A stretch of DNA of 64,000 bases from Nisaea sp. (lineage in GTDB: Bacteria > Pseudomonadota > Alphaproteobacteria > Thalassobaculales > Thalassobaculaceae): the NCBI RefSeq assembly GCF_017640745.1, contig NZ_JAEPQA010000021.1, positions 20,409-84,408 on the forward strand. The letters run 5' to 3'. The notes under the pieces were generated by a model. The model worked only from the letters and a program-made list of their open reading frames with translations, ran no database searches and had not been told where the DNA came from. Positions 53,461 through 61,444 of the stretch are shown piece by piece. A program made the translations under genes and the position numbers. How positions within the stretch are numbered: position 1 is the stretch's first letter; every line of letters begins with the position of its first letter.

Positions 53461-56400
53461 TTATTCGGCGGCGTTGGCGACACCGTCGTCCGACATGTAG
53501 GGGTGATCCGGCCCGCCACCGGCCTTGCGGGCCCGCCTTGCAGCGCGCCAGGCCTGGACATTGGCCCGGACCTGAAGCGCCGACGGCGTGACGATCAGCG
53601 TCAGCACCGTCGCGAAGCCCATTCCGAAGACGATCGCCGAGGAAAGCCCGACCCACCACTGCGTCGAGGGCGCACCGACCGAGATCTCCCGCGTGAAGAG
53701 ATCGATGTTGGTCTGGAACACCATCGGCAAGAGTCCAAGCATGGTCGTGATCGTGGTCAGCATGACGGGCCTCAGACGCTGGGCGCCGGTCCGGAGGATC
53801 GCCTCCGTTGCGTCCGCGGTCGTGGTCTTCAGCGCGTCGAAGGTGTCGATCAGCACGATATTGTTGTTCACCACGATGCCGGCGAGCGCGATCACGCCGA
53901 TGCCGCTCATCACGATGCCGAAGGGCTGTCCGGTGATCATCAGGCCGATCATCACGCCGATGGTCGACATGATGACTGCGCTCAGGATCAGGAAGGCGCT
54001 GTAGAAGCTGTTGAACTGGGTGACCAGGATGATCGCCATGATGAACAGCGCAACGCCGAAGGCCTTGCCGAGGAAGGCCTCGGCCGCCTTCTGCTCCTCG
54101 TCCTCGCCCTTGAAGCGGTAGGTGACGCCGTCGGGCAGCTTCACGGTACCGAGCCATTCCGTCAGCTCCCGCACCTTGTTGTCGGCGAGCACGCCGGGCA
54201 GCACGTCCGCCTTGACGCTCATCACCTGACGGGCGTCGGAGCGCTTGATCGTGCCGACCTTGTCCTGTGCGCTCCAGGAGACGAAGTTGCGCAGCGGCAC
54301 GAGACCCATATCTGTCTTCATGCGGATCGCGAGGAACTGGTCTAGACGCCGGAAAGGACGCGGATAGCGGACGACGATATCGATTTCCTCGTCGCTGTCG
54401 TTCGGCCGGTAGTCGCTGATCTTGAGGCCGCGGGTGACGAGCTGCACATAGCTGCCGATCAACGCGACGTCGGCGCCGAACTTGGCGGCCTGGGCACGGT
54501 CGACGGCGATCTGCCATTCGATGCCCGGAATGTGCCGGTCGTCCTCGATATTCATCAGGCCGTCCATCCGGTCGAACTGCTCGCGAACCATGGCGGTGGC
54601 CTCGGTCAGCTGGTCCGGATAGTGCGAGCGCAGCTGGATTTGCACCGGCTTGCCGGTCGGCGGGCCGCCCTGTTCTTTCGCCGGCTCGACGATGATGCCC
54701 GGATAGGCTTTCGCGCGTTCGCTGATGTCGGCGAGGATTTCGTCCGCTGGACGGCGCTTGCCCCAGTCGTCGAACTCGACCTGTATCGTGCCGATCACGT
54801 CCTCGGCCACGTCCTGGCCGCCGCCGCTGCTGCCTTGTTTGTCGCCGACATAGGTGTAGACGGACTTGAAGCCGCCGACTTCGAGCACTTCCTTCTCGAT
54901 CTGGAAGACGAGGCGGGCTTTCTCCGCGGTCGACATGTTGCCGCGTGCATGGACGTGGATCATGGCGTTGTCGGGTTCGACGTCGGGGAAGAATTCGACC
55001 CCGTTGCCATGGGTCGCGTAATACCATTGCACGCCGACCAGCAGCAGCGCCGCGCCCGCAAGGACCTTGCCCGGGTGCCGCAGCGCGGCCCGCAGCACGG
55101 TGAGGTAGCCGCCGGTGAAGCCTTTCACCTTGCCGAGATCGCCATCTTCCATCGCCGCCAGCGCCTCACGACTTTCCTCGTTCTGTGCGCCGGGCTTGCC
55201 GATGATCGCGCCGAGCGCCGGCACGAAGATCAAGGCCATGAGCAGCGAGGCACTGAGCGTCGCGATCAGGGTGATCGGCAGGAACTTCATGAACTCGCCG
55301 ACCACGCCCGGCCAGAACAGCAGCGGCAGGAAGGCGGCAAGGGTTGTGGCGGTCGAGGCGATGATCGGCCAGGCCATGCGTTTGGCCGCCGCAGCATAGG
55401 CGGAGCGGCGGTCGAGGCCTTCGGACATTTTCCGGTCGGCGAACTCCGTCACCACAATCGCCCCGTCGACCAGCATGCCGACGGCAAGGATCAGGCTGAA
55501 CAGAACGACGATGTTCACCGTCAGGCCGAGCGAGGAGAGGGTCAGGATGCCGAGCAGGAAGGAGCCCGGAATGGCGACACCGACGAGAGCGGCGGAGCGG
55601 TAACCTAGGGCGCCTACGATCACGATCATGACCAGGAGGATGGCGCTCAGCACGTTGTTCCGGAGATCCGTCAGCATGGTCCGGATCTGGTCGGACTTGT
55701 CCTGGCTGAAAGTGACGGTCACGCCGTCCGGCCAGGTTTTCTGGGTTTCCGCGACGACCCGTCTGACATTCTCGACCGTCTCGATGACGTTCTCGCCGAT
55801 CCGCTTGGTGATCTCGATCCCGATTGCGGGCTGGCCGTCGAGGCGGGCGTGGCTTTCCCGGTCCTTGAAGCCGCGCTGGACATAGGCGATGTCGCGCACG
55901 CGGACCACCGCGTCGCCGTTGGTCTTGATCGGCTGGTCGAGGATATCCGCGAGATTTTCGTAGAGGCCCGGGACCTTGATCGGGAAGCGGCCGTTGCCGG
56001 TGTCGAGCGTGCCGGCGGCGACCAGCCGGTTGGAGCGGGAGACGATCTCGAGCACTGCGGCGGCATCGATATTGTAGCTGTCGAGGCGCAGCGGATCGAT
56101 CACGATCTCGACCAGTTCCTCGCGCTCGCCCCTGAGCTTGGCCTCGAGGACCGTGCTGATGCCCTCGATCTCGTCGCGCAGATTGCGCGCCAGCTGCAGC
56201 ATCGTGCGTTCGGGCAGTTCGCCGGAGAGGGTGACGACGAGGATCGGGAAGAGGCTGACATTCACTTCGTTCACGGTCGGCTCGTCGGCATCCTCCGGCA
56301 GTTCCGGCTTGGCGATGTCGACCTTCTCCCGCACGTCCGTCAACGCCTGGTCGGCATCGAAGCCGGCGGTGAATTCGAGTGTGACGTTGGCGCCGCCCTC

Positions 56401-56658
56401 ATATGCGGTTGCCCGCATCTCCTTCACGCCCTCGATGCTGCGCAGCTCGGTCTCCATCGGCTTCAGCAGCAGTCGTTCGGCATCTTCGGGCGAGATGCCG
56501 TCATGGTGCATGGAGACGTAGATGATCGGGATGTTGACATCCGGATCGGCTTCCTTGGGGATCGTCACATAGGAGATCGCCCCGGAAATCAGGATCAGTA
56601 CCAGCACCATCAGGGTGGTGCGGCTGCGATGCAGGGCGGCGTCGATCAGCGTGTGCAT
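53461..56658 (-). CDS. RND efflux transporter permease
   Basis: A 1065-residue inner-membrane RND pump of the AcrB-like superfamily with 12 helices and two large periplasmic loops (residues about 40-330 and 550-860). The N-terminus is LIDAALHRSRTTLMVLVLIL. The TM4 proton-relay segment is LILAVGMLVDGAIVVTEFAD, with a single Asp where AcrB has two. Typical GxxGxxL-like ends are LPITLIATLSASLLMAL. The C-terminus is DGVANAAE. It forms a PadR-adaptor-pump operon. The substrate is unknown. Confidence 0.95.
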   Translation of the reverse strand: MHTLIDAALHRSRTTLMVLVLILISGAISYVTIPKEADPDVNIPIIYVSMHHDGISPEDAERLLLKPMETELRSIEGVKEMRATAYEGGANVTLEFTAGFDADQALTDVREKVDIAKPELPEDADEPTVNEVNVSLFPILVVTLSGELPERTMLQLARNLRDEIEGISTVLEAKLRGEREELVEIVIDPLRLDSYNIDAAAVLEIVSRSNRLVAAGTLDTGNGRFPIKVPGLYENLADILDQPIKTNGDAVVRVRDIAYVQRGFKDRESHARLDGQPAIGIEITKRIGENVIETVENVRRVVAETQKTWPDGVTVTFSQDKSDQIRTMLTDLRNNVLSAILLVMIVIVGALGYRSAALVGVAIPGSFLLGILTLSSLGLTVNIVVLFSLILAVGMLVDGAIVVTEFADRKMSEGLDRRSAYAAAAKRMAWPIIASTATTLAAFLPLLFWPGVVGEFMKFLPITLIATLSASLLMALIFVPALGAIIGKPGAQNEESREALAAMEDGDLGKVKGFTGGYLTVLRAALRHPGKVLAGAALLLVGVQWYYATHGNGVEFFPDVEPDNAMIHVHARGNMSTAEKARLVFQIEKEVLEVGGFKSVYTYVGDKQGSSGGGQDVAEDVIGTIQVEFDDWGKRRPADEILADISERAKAYPGIIVEPAKEQGGPPTGKPVQIQLRSHYPDQLTEATAMVREQFDRMDGLMNIEDDRHIPGIEWQIAVDRAQAAKFGADVALIGSYVQLVTRGLKISDYRPNDSDEEIDIVVRYPRPFRRLDQFLAIRMKTDMGLVPLRNFVSWSAQDKVGTIKRSDARQVMSVKADVLPGVLADNKVRELTEWLGTVKLPDGVTYRFKGEDEEQKAAEAFLGKAFGVALFIMAIILVTQFNSFYSAFLILSAVIMSTIGVMIGLMITGQPFGIVMSGIGVIALAGIVVNNNIVLIDTFDALKTTTADATEAILRTGAQRLRPVMLTTITTMLGLLPMVFQTNIDLFTREISVGAPSTQWWVGLSSAIVFGMGFATVLTLIVTPSALQVRANVQAWRAARRARKAGGGPDHPYMSDDGVANAAE

Positions 56659-56668
56659 GGGGCGGGCC

Positions 56669-57778
56669 TCAGCTTGCCTTCGCTTCGGGGGTGCCGACGA
56701 TCTCTTCCGGGACCGCGCGCACCTTCTCGCCGTCGGAGACGAATTCCTGGCCGACGGTGATTAGCTGGACTCGGTCCGGCAGGCCGGTCACGTAGGCCCA
56801 GTCGGCATCGCTGTCGACCACGGTCACCCTGTGAAAGCGGACAATGCTGTCCTGATTGACCGCCATCACGCCGAGCAGCCCGACATCGTTCAGGGTAAAG
56901 ACCCCGGCGGAGAGCTTGTGCGCGGAGATCTCGGGCAGCGGCAGGATGACGCCGGTGGTGATGCCTTGTTCGATCTGCATTCCGGGGTTCGGAACCTCGA
57001 GCTCGACCCGGAAGGTTCGTGTCTGCGGGTCTGCCGCGGCGGTGATGTAGCGGATTGTGCCGGAAAGTTTCGTGCCGTCGAGCAGGCTGGCCGCGCCCGG
57101 CTGCCCGACCGCCAGCTTGAGCCGCTCCTGTTCGGACACCTGGGCAACGACGAGGATCGGGTCGAGGTCGTACATTGTCGCGACCGCGTCGCCGCTTTGC
57201 ACGACGTCGCCGACTTCGACCTGAATGTCGTCGAGGATCGCGTCGAACGGCGCCTTGATCGTCAGGCGGCGAATCTCTTCCTCGATCTCCGCGAGATCGG
57301 CTTTCGCTTCCTGCAGATCCGCATAGGTCGCGGCCCGCTGGGTCTTCGCCTGGAAGCCCTTGTTGGCGAGCTTGTCGGCGGCGGTGAATTCGGTCTCGCG
57401 CTGCTCGATCCGGGCCTTCGCCATTTGCCGTTTGGCCTCGCGGTCTTCCGGGTCGAAACGCACGATTGTCTCGCCGGCGGTGACCGGCGTGCCCTCGGTG
57501 GCCCCGATCTCGACGACCTTGCCGAGAATCTGCGCCTTCAGCTCGATCTGGCGCGAGGCGGCGGTCCTGCCGGAAATGACCACTGCCGAGCGGTACGGTC
57601 CGGCGATGCTTTCGCGGACCCGGACCGACATCAGTTCCGGGGCCTTGGCCCCGGTTCCGGTCGCGGTGGAGGTTTCCTCATCCGTGCGGGCACCGTTGGC
57701 GAACTGACCTGAGACGATCCAGCCGACCGCGGCGAGCGCGATGAAGGCAGCCAGCAACAGGGAGCGATTGAGTCTCAT
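56669..57778 (-). CDS. RND efflux periplasmic adaptor (membrane fusion) protein
   Basis: A 369-residue protein with one N-terminal helix (LLLAAFIALAAVGWIVSG), a barrel-sandwich lipoyl half (GRTAASRQIELKAQILGKV, VRFDPEDREAKRQMAKARIE), a helical hairpin (residues about 115-165), then beta-barrel domains (IKAPFDAILDDIQVEVGDVV, TRTFRVELEVPNPGMQIEQG). It links the RND pump to an outer-membrane channel, whose gene is not in the window. It lies ten bases upstream of the pump gene. Confidence 0.93.
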   Translation of the reverse strand: MRLNRSLLLAAFIALAAVGWIVSGQFANGARTDEETSTATGTGAKAPELMSVRVRESIAGPYRSAVVISGRTAASRQIELKAQILGKVVEIGATEGTPVTAGETIVRFDPEDREAKRQMAKARIEQRETEFTAADKLANKGFQAKTQRAATYADLQEAKADLAEIEEEIRRLTIKAPFDAILDDIQVEVGDVVQSGDAVATMYDLDPILVVAQVSEQERLKLAVGQPGAASLLDGTKLSGTIRYITAAADPQTRTFRVELEVPNPGMQIEQGITTGVILPLPEISAHKLSAGVFTLNDVGLLGVMAVNQDSIVRFHRVTVVDSDADWAYVTGLPDRVQLITVGQEFVSDGEKVRAVPEEIVGTPEAKAS

Positions 57779-57823
57779 GGGGCCTCTGTGGGCTGAGGTG
57801 GGAAGAACGAGTGAAGAAGGTGG

Positions 57824-58372
57824 TTACTCGGCAGCATGGCGTGCCTCCGAGCGCAGCTGTTCGAGCAGGTCCGCACGGTTCTGCCGCATGTAATCCGCGG
57901 CCGCCTGGTAGATCGCGCACCCGAGACCGCGCACGAAATCCCGGCCGGGCTCTTCGCCGGAACAGGTCTCCGCCTTGCTTTTGAGGTTCGCAACCGAGGC
58001 TTCGTACTGGGCGATCCGCTCGTCGACGAGGCGGGCGATCTTGTCCGGCGATTGGAGGGCCGAGAAAAAAATCAAGAACAGGAGGTCGGAGCGGAACTGA
58101 TCATCCCCGGGCTCGGTCTGGCAGGCCCGATGGAGGGCAGCGGCCCCGTCCGGCGTCAGGCTGTAGATCTTCTTGTCCGGCCGTCCGTCCTGGGCTTCGG
58201 CCGTGACGGTGACCAGACCTTCCTCGGCGGCCTTGGTCAGGGCCGGGTAGATGGCGCCGAGCGAGGCCTTCTGAAAATGCGCGAACGGGCCTTCCGCGAA
58301 CTGCTTGCGGATTTCATAGCCGGTCGCGTCCCGTCGGCTGAGAACCGCGAGACAGAGCGTTTTGACGTCCAT
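57824..58372 (-). CDS. PadR-family transcriptional regulator
   Basis: A 182-residue protein: MDVKTLCLAVLSRRDATGYE at the start, then FQKASLGAIYPALTKAAEEG and KIYSLTPDGAAALHRA form the PadR winged helix; the C-terminal helices (FFSALQSPDKIARLVDERIA, SVANLKSKAETCSG) mediate dimerisation. It probably represses the efflux operon that it heads. A palindromic site overlaps the presumed promoter just upstream of the start. Confidence 0.92.
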   Translation of the reverse strand: MDVKTLCLAVLSRRDATGYEIRKQFAEGPFAHFQKASLGAIYPALTKAAEEGLVTVTAEAQDGRPDKKIYSLTPDGAAALHRACQTEPGDDQFRSDLLFLIFFSALQSPDKIARLVDERIAQYEASVANLKSKAETCSGEEPGRDFVRGLGCAIYQAAADYMRQNRADLLEQLRSEARHAAE

Positions 58373-58388
58373 GGATTGGGCGCTCCGG

Positions 58389-58429
58389 TATATCGGTCTG
58401 ATATACGATCAATATGTCGGACCGATATA
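58389..58429. promoter_or_regulatory. PadR operator upstream of the efflux operon
   Basis: TATATCGGTC at 58389-58398 and GACCGATATA at 58420-58429 form perfect 10-bp inverted arms. Within the span are two palindromic cores, ATATC-(5)-GATAT at 58390-58404 and TCGG-A-CCGA at 58417-58425, which suggests binding of two dimers. Confidence 0.7.
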
Positions 58430-58538
58430 TGGAACTCTACGGTGTAGTTTAAAAGGGAAAATTTTGTGTCGTAACTGAATACATGATTTTCGCGCGCGTT
58501 TGTGGTGTTCGGGTAACAGCCCGACGGGCTCGAAAGAA

Positions 58539-59009
58539 CTATGCGGTTTCTAGCCGAAACTTCAGGAATCGCGTACCCGCATGGGTGATTTCTCCGATGA
58601 ATTCCGCGCCGAGCCGGGCGAGTGCACCCAGATGCCGGCGGGACGGCGGCAGGAGGAAGGTCACGGAGGGAATGCGCGCGTCGGCGCGGGCGAAGGCCAG
58701 CGCCTGACGGCCGATCCGGGGTCCAAGACCGAACCGTTCGGGTTTCAGCACAAGGCCGAAATCCCAGTCTTCGCCTTCCTTCTGGAATCCGCCCCAGCCG
58801 GCATAGGTGCCGTCGAGGAGGATCGCCCAATGGCCCAACCCGTCGCGGCGCCAGCAGCTTTCCTTGGTTACGACGAATGCCTTGGCGGCTTCGATGTCCC
58901 AGGTCCCCGTCAAAAGCGGCATGTGCTCCGCCATCCGGGGATCTGACATATGCGCGGCGATCTCTTCCGGCGCGACTTCTGTGAGGCGGACAAAGTCGAT
59001 GGTGAGCAT
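58539..59009 (-). CDS. GNAT-family N-acetyltransferase
   Basis: A 156-residue protein: FVRLTEVAPEEIAAHMSDPR, HWAILLDGTYAGWGGFQKEG and FGLVLKPERFGLGPRIGRQAL, with the usual acetyl-CoA-loop region and a C-terminal GAEFIGEITHAGTRFLKF. The substrate is unknown. It starts five bases after the SDR stop, so it is the last gene of the operon that begins with the molybdenum hydroxylase. Confidence 0.82.
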   Translation of the reverse strand: MLTIDFVRLTEVAPEEIAAHMSDPRMAEHMPLLTGTWDIEAAKAFVVTKESCWRRDGLGHWAILLDGTYAGWGGFQKEGEDWDFGLVLKPERFGLGPRIGRQALAFARADARIPSVTFLLPPSRRHLGALARLGAEFIGEITHAGTRFLKFRLETA

Positions 59010-59014
59010 CGGCG

Positions 59015-59704
59015 TCAGAAAGTCTCTTTCCAGGGCCGCAGTTCGACCTCCCAGGCCCAGCTCGAGCGCGGCTGGCGATGGAACTGCAGGTAAGTCTCGG
59101 CAATCGCGTCCGGATCGAGCAGCTTGTCCTCGCCCGGAGCCTCGCGGCTGTCGTTCTTGGTCCGGATGCCGCCGTCGATGACGAAATGGCCGATATGGAT
59201 GTTCTGCGGGTGCAGTTCGCGTGCCATGGACTGGGCGAGGCCGCGCAGCCCGAACTTGCCCATCGCGAAGGGCGCTGATTGCGGATAGCCCTTCACGCCG
59301 GCGGAGGCGCCGGTGAACAGAATGCTGCCTTTGCCGGCTTTCAGCATCCGCCGGGCCGCCTGCTGGGCGACGAGAAATGCGCCGTGGCAGGTTACCGTGG
59401 TCGCCGCCAGTACCTCGTCAGGATCGAGATCGACCAGCGGCCCACGGGCACGTTTGGACGGGTTGAAGATGACAAGGTCCGGCGTTCCGAACGCGCCGTC
59501 GAGCCAGGTGAAGAGGGCGGCGACGCTGTCCTTGTCCGCGACATCGCATTTTTGGACAAGCGCCCCGGTCTCTTCGGCCAGCGCGCCGAGCTTGCCGGTG
59601 TTTCGCGCGGCGAGGGCGACTTTCATGCCGTCCTTCGCGCAGAGCCGGGCGAGCGAGGCGCTGAGACCGGCGCCGGCGCCGACGATGAGAGCTGTTTCGG
59701 CCAT
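59015..59704 (-). CDS. SDR-family NAD(P)-dependent oxidoreductase
   Basis: A 229-residue short-chain dehydrogenase starting MAETALIVGAGAGLSASLAR with the GxGxxxS nucleotide loop. IFNPSKRARGP, CHGAFLVAQQAARRMLKAG and ILFTGASAGVKGY contain the family strands; the catalytic Tyr-x-x-x-Lys is replaced, since the stretch reads SAPFAMGKFGLRGLAQSM with Phe-Ala-Met-Gly-Lys rather than Tyr-x-x-x-Lys. The enzyme may be atypical. The ATG at 59704 follows AAGGAGG. Confidence 0.85.
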   Translation of the reverse strand: MAETALIVGAGAGLSASLARLCAKDGMKVALAARNTGKLGALAEETGALVQKCDVADKDSVAALFTWLDGAFGTPDLVIFNPSKRARGPLVDLDPDEVLAATTVTCHGAFLVAQQAARRMLKAGKGSILFTGASAGVKGYPQSAPFAMGKFGLRGLAQSMARELHPQNIHIGHFVIDGGIRTKNDSREAPGEDKLLDPDAIAETYLQFHRQPRSSWAWEVELRPWKETF

Positions 59705-59756
59705 GAGTGCTTCCTCCTTGTTCGGTTGAGGGAGCGTTCCGGCCGCGGCAGTGCTG

Positions 59757-61400
59757 TTACCGCTTCGGCCGGGACGGTCCGGGTCGGATGACGGGCCACG
59801 GTTCCGGCATCTCACCGACAGGCACCTCGATCAGGGTCGGCCGCCCGGCGGCGAAGCCTTCCTCGATCTTGGCCCTGAGCTCTGCCGGGGTGGTCGCGCG
59901 CAAACCTAGCGCACCACAGCTCTCGGCGAGCTTCACGAAATCGGGATTGGTGAACTCGCTGGCGATCACCCGGTTGTCATAGAGCTCCTTCTGCATCCGC
60001 ATCACGTTGCCGTAGGCGCCGTCGGCGAAGACCACGGCGACCACGTTGATCCCGTGATGCACGGCGGTGGCGAGCTCCGGCATCGTGTACATGAAGCCGC
60101 CGTCTCCGTTGATCGAGAGCACCTGTTTGTCCGGATGCGCGACCTGAACGCCGAGCGAGGTGGCGTAGCCGTAACCGAGCGTACCCTGATAGCCGGGCGA
60201 GACGAGGGTGCGTGGGCCGTAGGTCGGGAAACCGATGCGGCAGGCATAGGCGACCTGGGTGAACTCGTCGACGAGGAAGCCATCCTCCGGCAGCGCCGCG
60301 CGCAGGGCCGCGACCCACTCCATCTGCGGGCCGAGCTTTTCCTTGAACTGATGCAGGAATTCGGCCTTCAGCGCCTCCATTTCCTCGGTCCGCGATTCGC
60401 GCTCACGGTTGTAGTGCGGAAGCTTCGCGAGCAATTCCCGCGTCGCATTGGCGGCGTCGGCGACGATGCCGACATCCGGCTTCGCGACCCGGGTCAGTTC
60501 CGTCGGGTCGATATCGACATGAATGACCTTCAGCCGGTCGTCCGTGCCCCAGGTCATCCTTTCATGCTGCAGACGGCAGCCGATCGAGATCACCACGTCG
60601 GCATCGCCCCAGAGACGGTTGCCCGCCGGGTGGTGGAGGGAGAGCGGGTGCCGGTCGTCCAGCACGCCCTTGCCGTTCATGTAGGAGACCACCGGCGCCT
60701 GCAGCATTTCCGCGAGTTCGCGGATTTCCTCCGCCGCCTCGTAGGCGCCGCCGCCGACGAAGATCATCGGGTTCGCGGCCTCGCCGAGCAGCCGCGCCGC
60801 GGCGTCGAGCAGGTCGGGATCGGGTTCAGGAGAGTCGGGAACCGGCGTTGCCGCGATCCGGCCGACCGGGGCCGACTTGTGCAGCTGGTCGAGCGCCATC
60901 TCGATCCCGACGGGACGCGGCCGCCCGCCACGAAGTTCGCGGAAAGCCTGATCCATTACTGCCGGAACCTGGGATGGGTGGTCGATGCGGCGCGACCATT
61001 TGGTCAGCCGCTCCATCTGCCCGAGCTGGTCCGGGATCTCGTGCAGCATGCCGAGGCCGCGCCCGATGGTCTCGCTCGGGATCTGCCCTGTCAGCGCAAG
61101 CACCGGCGTGTTGCAGCCGTAGGCGGTGGAAAGCGCGGCGAAGGTGTTCAGAAGTCCGGGGCCGGGAACCACGGCGTAGGTGCCGATTTTTCCGCTCGAC
61201 TGGGCATAGCCGAAGGCCATGTAGGCGGTGCCCTGCTCATGCCGGGCATTGATGACGCGCAGATTGTTGCGGGCGTCGTAGAAGGCGTTGAACAGCCCGT
61301 CGAGCTGGATGCCGGGGAGGCCGAAGACCGTGTCGATCCCGTTCTCCGTCAGGGCGCGGACCAGCGCCGTCCCACCGGTCATCTTGGTGGAGCCTGCCAT
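59757..61400 (-). CDS. thiamine diphosphate-dependent enzyme (acetolactate synthase-like)
   Basis: A 547-residue three-domain ThDP enzyme. The catalytic Glu is in INARHEQGTAYMAFGYAQ. The central domain (residues about 190-320) includes PMIFVGGGAYEAAEEIR. The C-terminal ThDP/Mg site is SINGDGGFMYTMPELATAVH, where the usual final Asn-Asn-rich motif appears as ADGAYGNV. It resembles acetolactate synthase/oxalyl-CoA/sulfopyruvate-type enzymes; the substrate is unknown and no regulatory small subunit is present. GGGAGG precedes the ATG. Confidence 0.9.
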   Translation of the reverse strand: MAGSTKMTGGTALVRALTENGIDTVFGLPGIQLDGLFNAFYDARNNLRVINARHEQGTAYMAFGYAQSSGKIGTYAVVPGPGLLNTFAALSTAYGCNTPVLALTGQIPSETIGRGLGMLHEIPDQLGQMERLTKWSRRIDHPSQVPAVMDQAFRELRGGRPRPVGIEMALDQLHKSAPVGRIAATPVPDSPEPDPDLLDAAARLLGEAANPMIFVGGGAYEAAEEIRELAEMLQAPVVSYMNGKGVLDDRHPLSLHHPAGNRLWGDADVVISIGCRLQHERMTWGTDDRLKVIHVDIDPTELTRVAKPDVGIVADAANATRELLAKLPHYNRERESRTEEMEALKAEFLHQFKEKLGPQMEWVAALRAALPEDGFLVDEFTQVAYACRIGFPTYGPRTLVSPGYQGTLGYGYATSLGVQVAHPDKQVLSINGDGGFMYTMPELATAVHHGINVVAVVFADGAYGNVMRMQKELYDNRVIASEFTNPDFVKLAESCGALGLRATTPAELRAKIEEGFAAGRPTLIEVPVGEMPEPWPVIRPGPSRPKR

Positions 61401-61444
61401 GTTTACCTCCCTGGTTTGCGGCCGGTCTTGCTGCCGGCCTCTTG

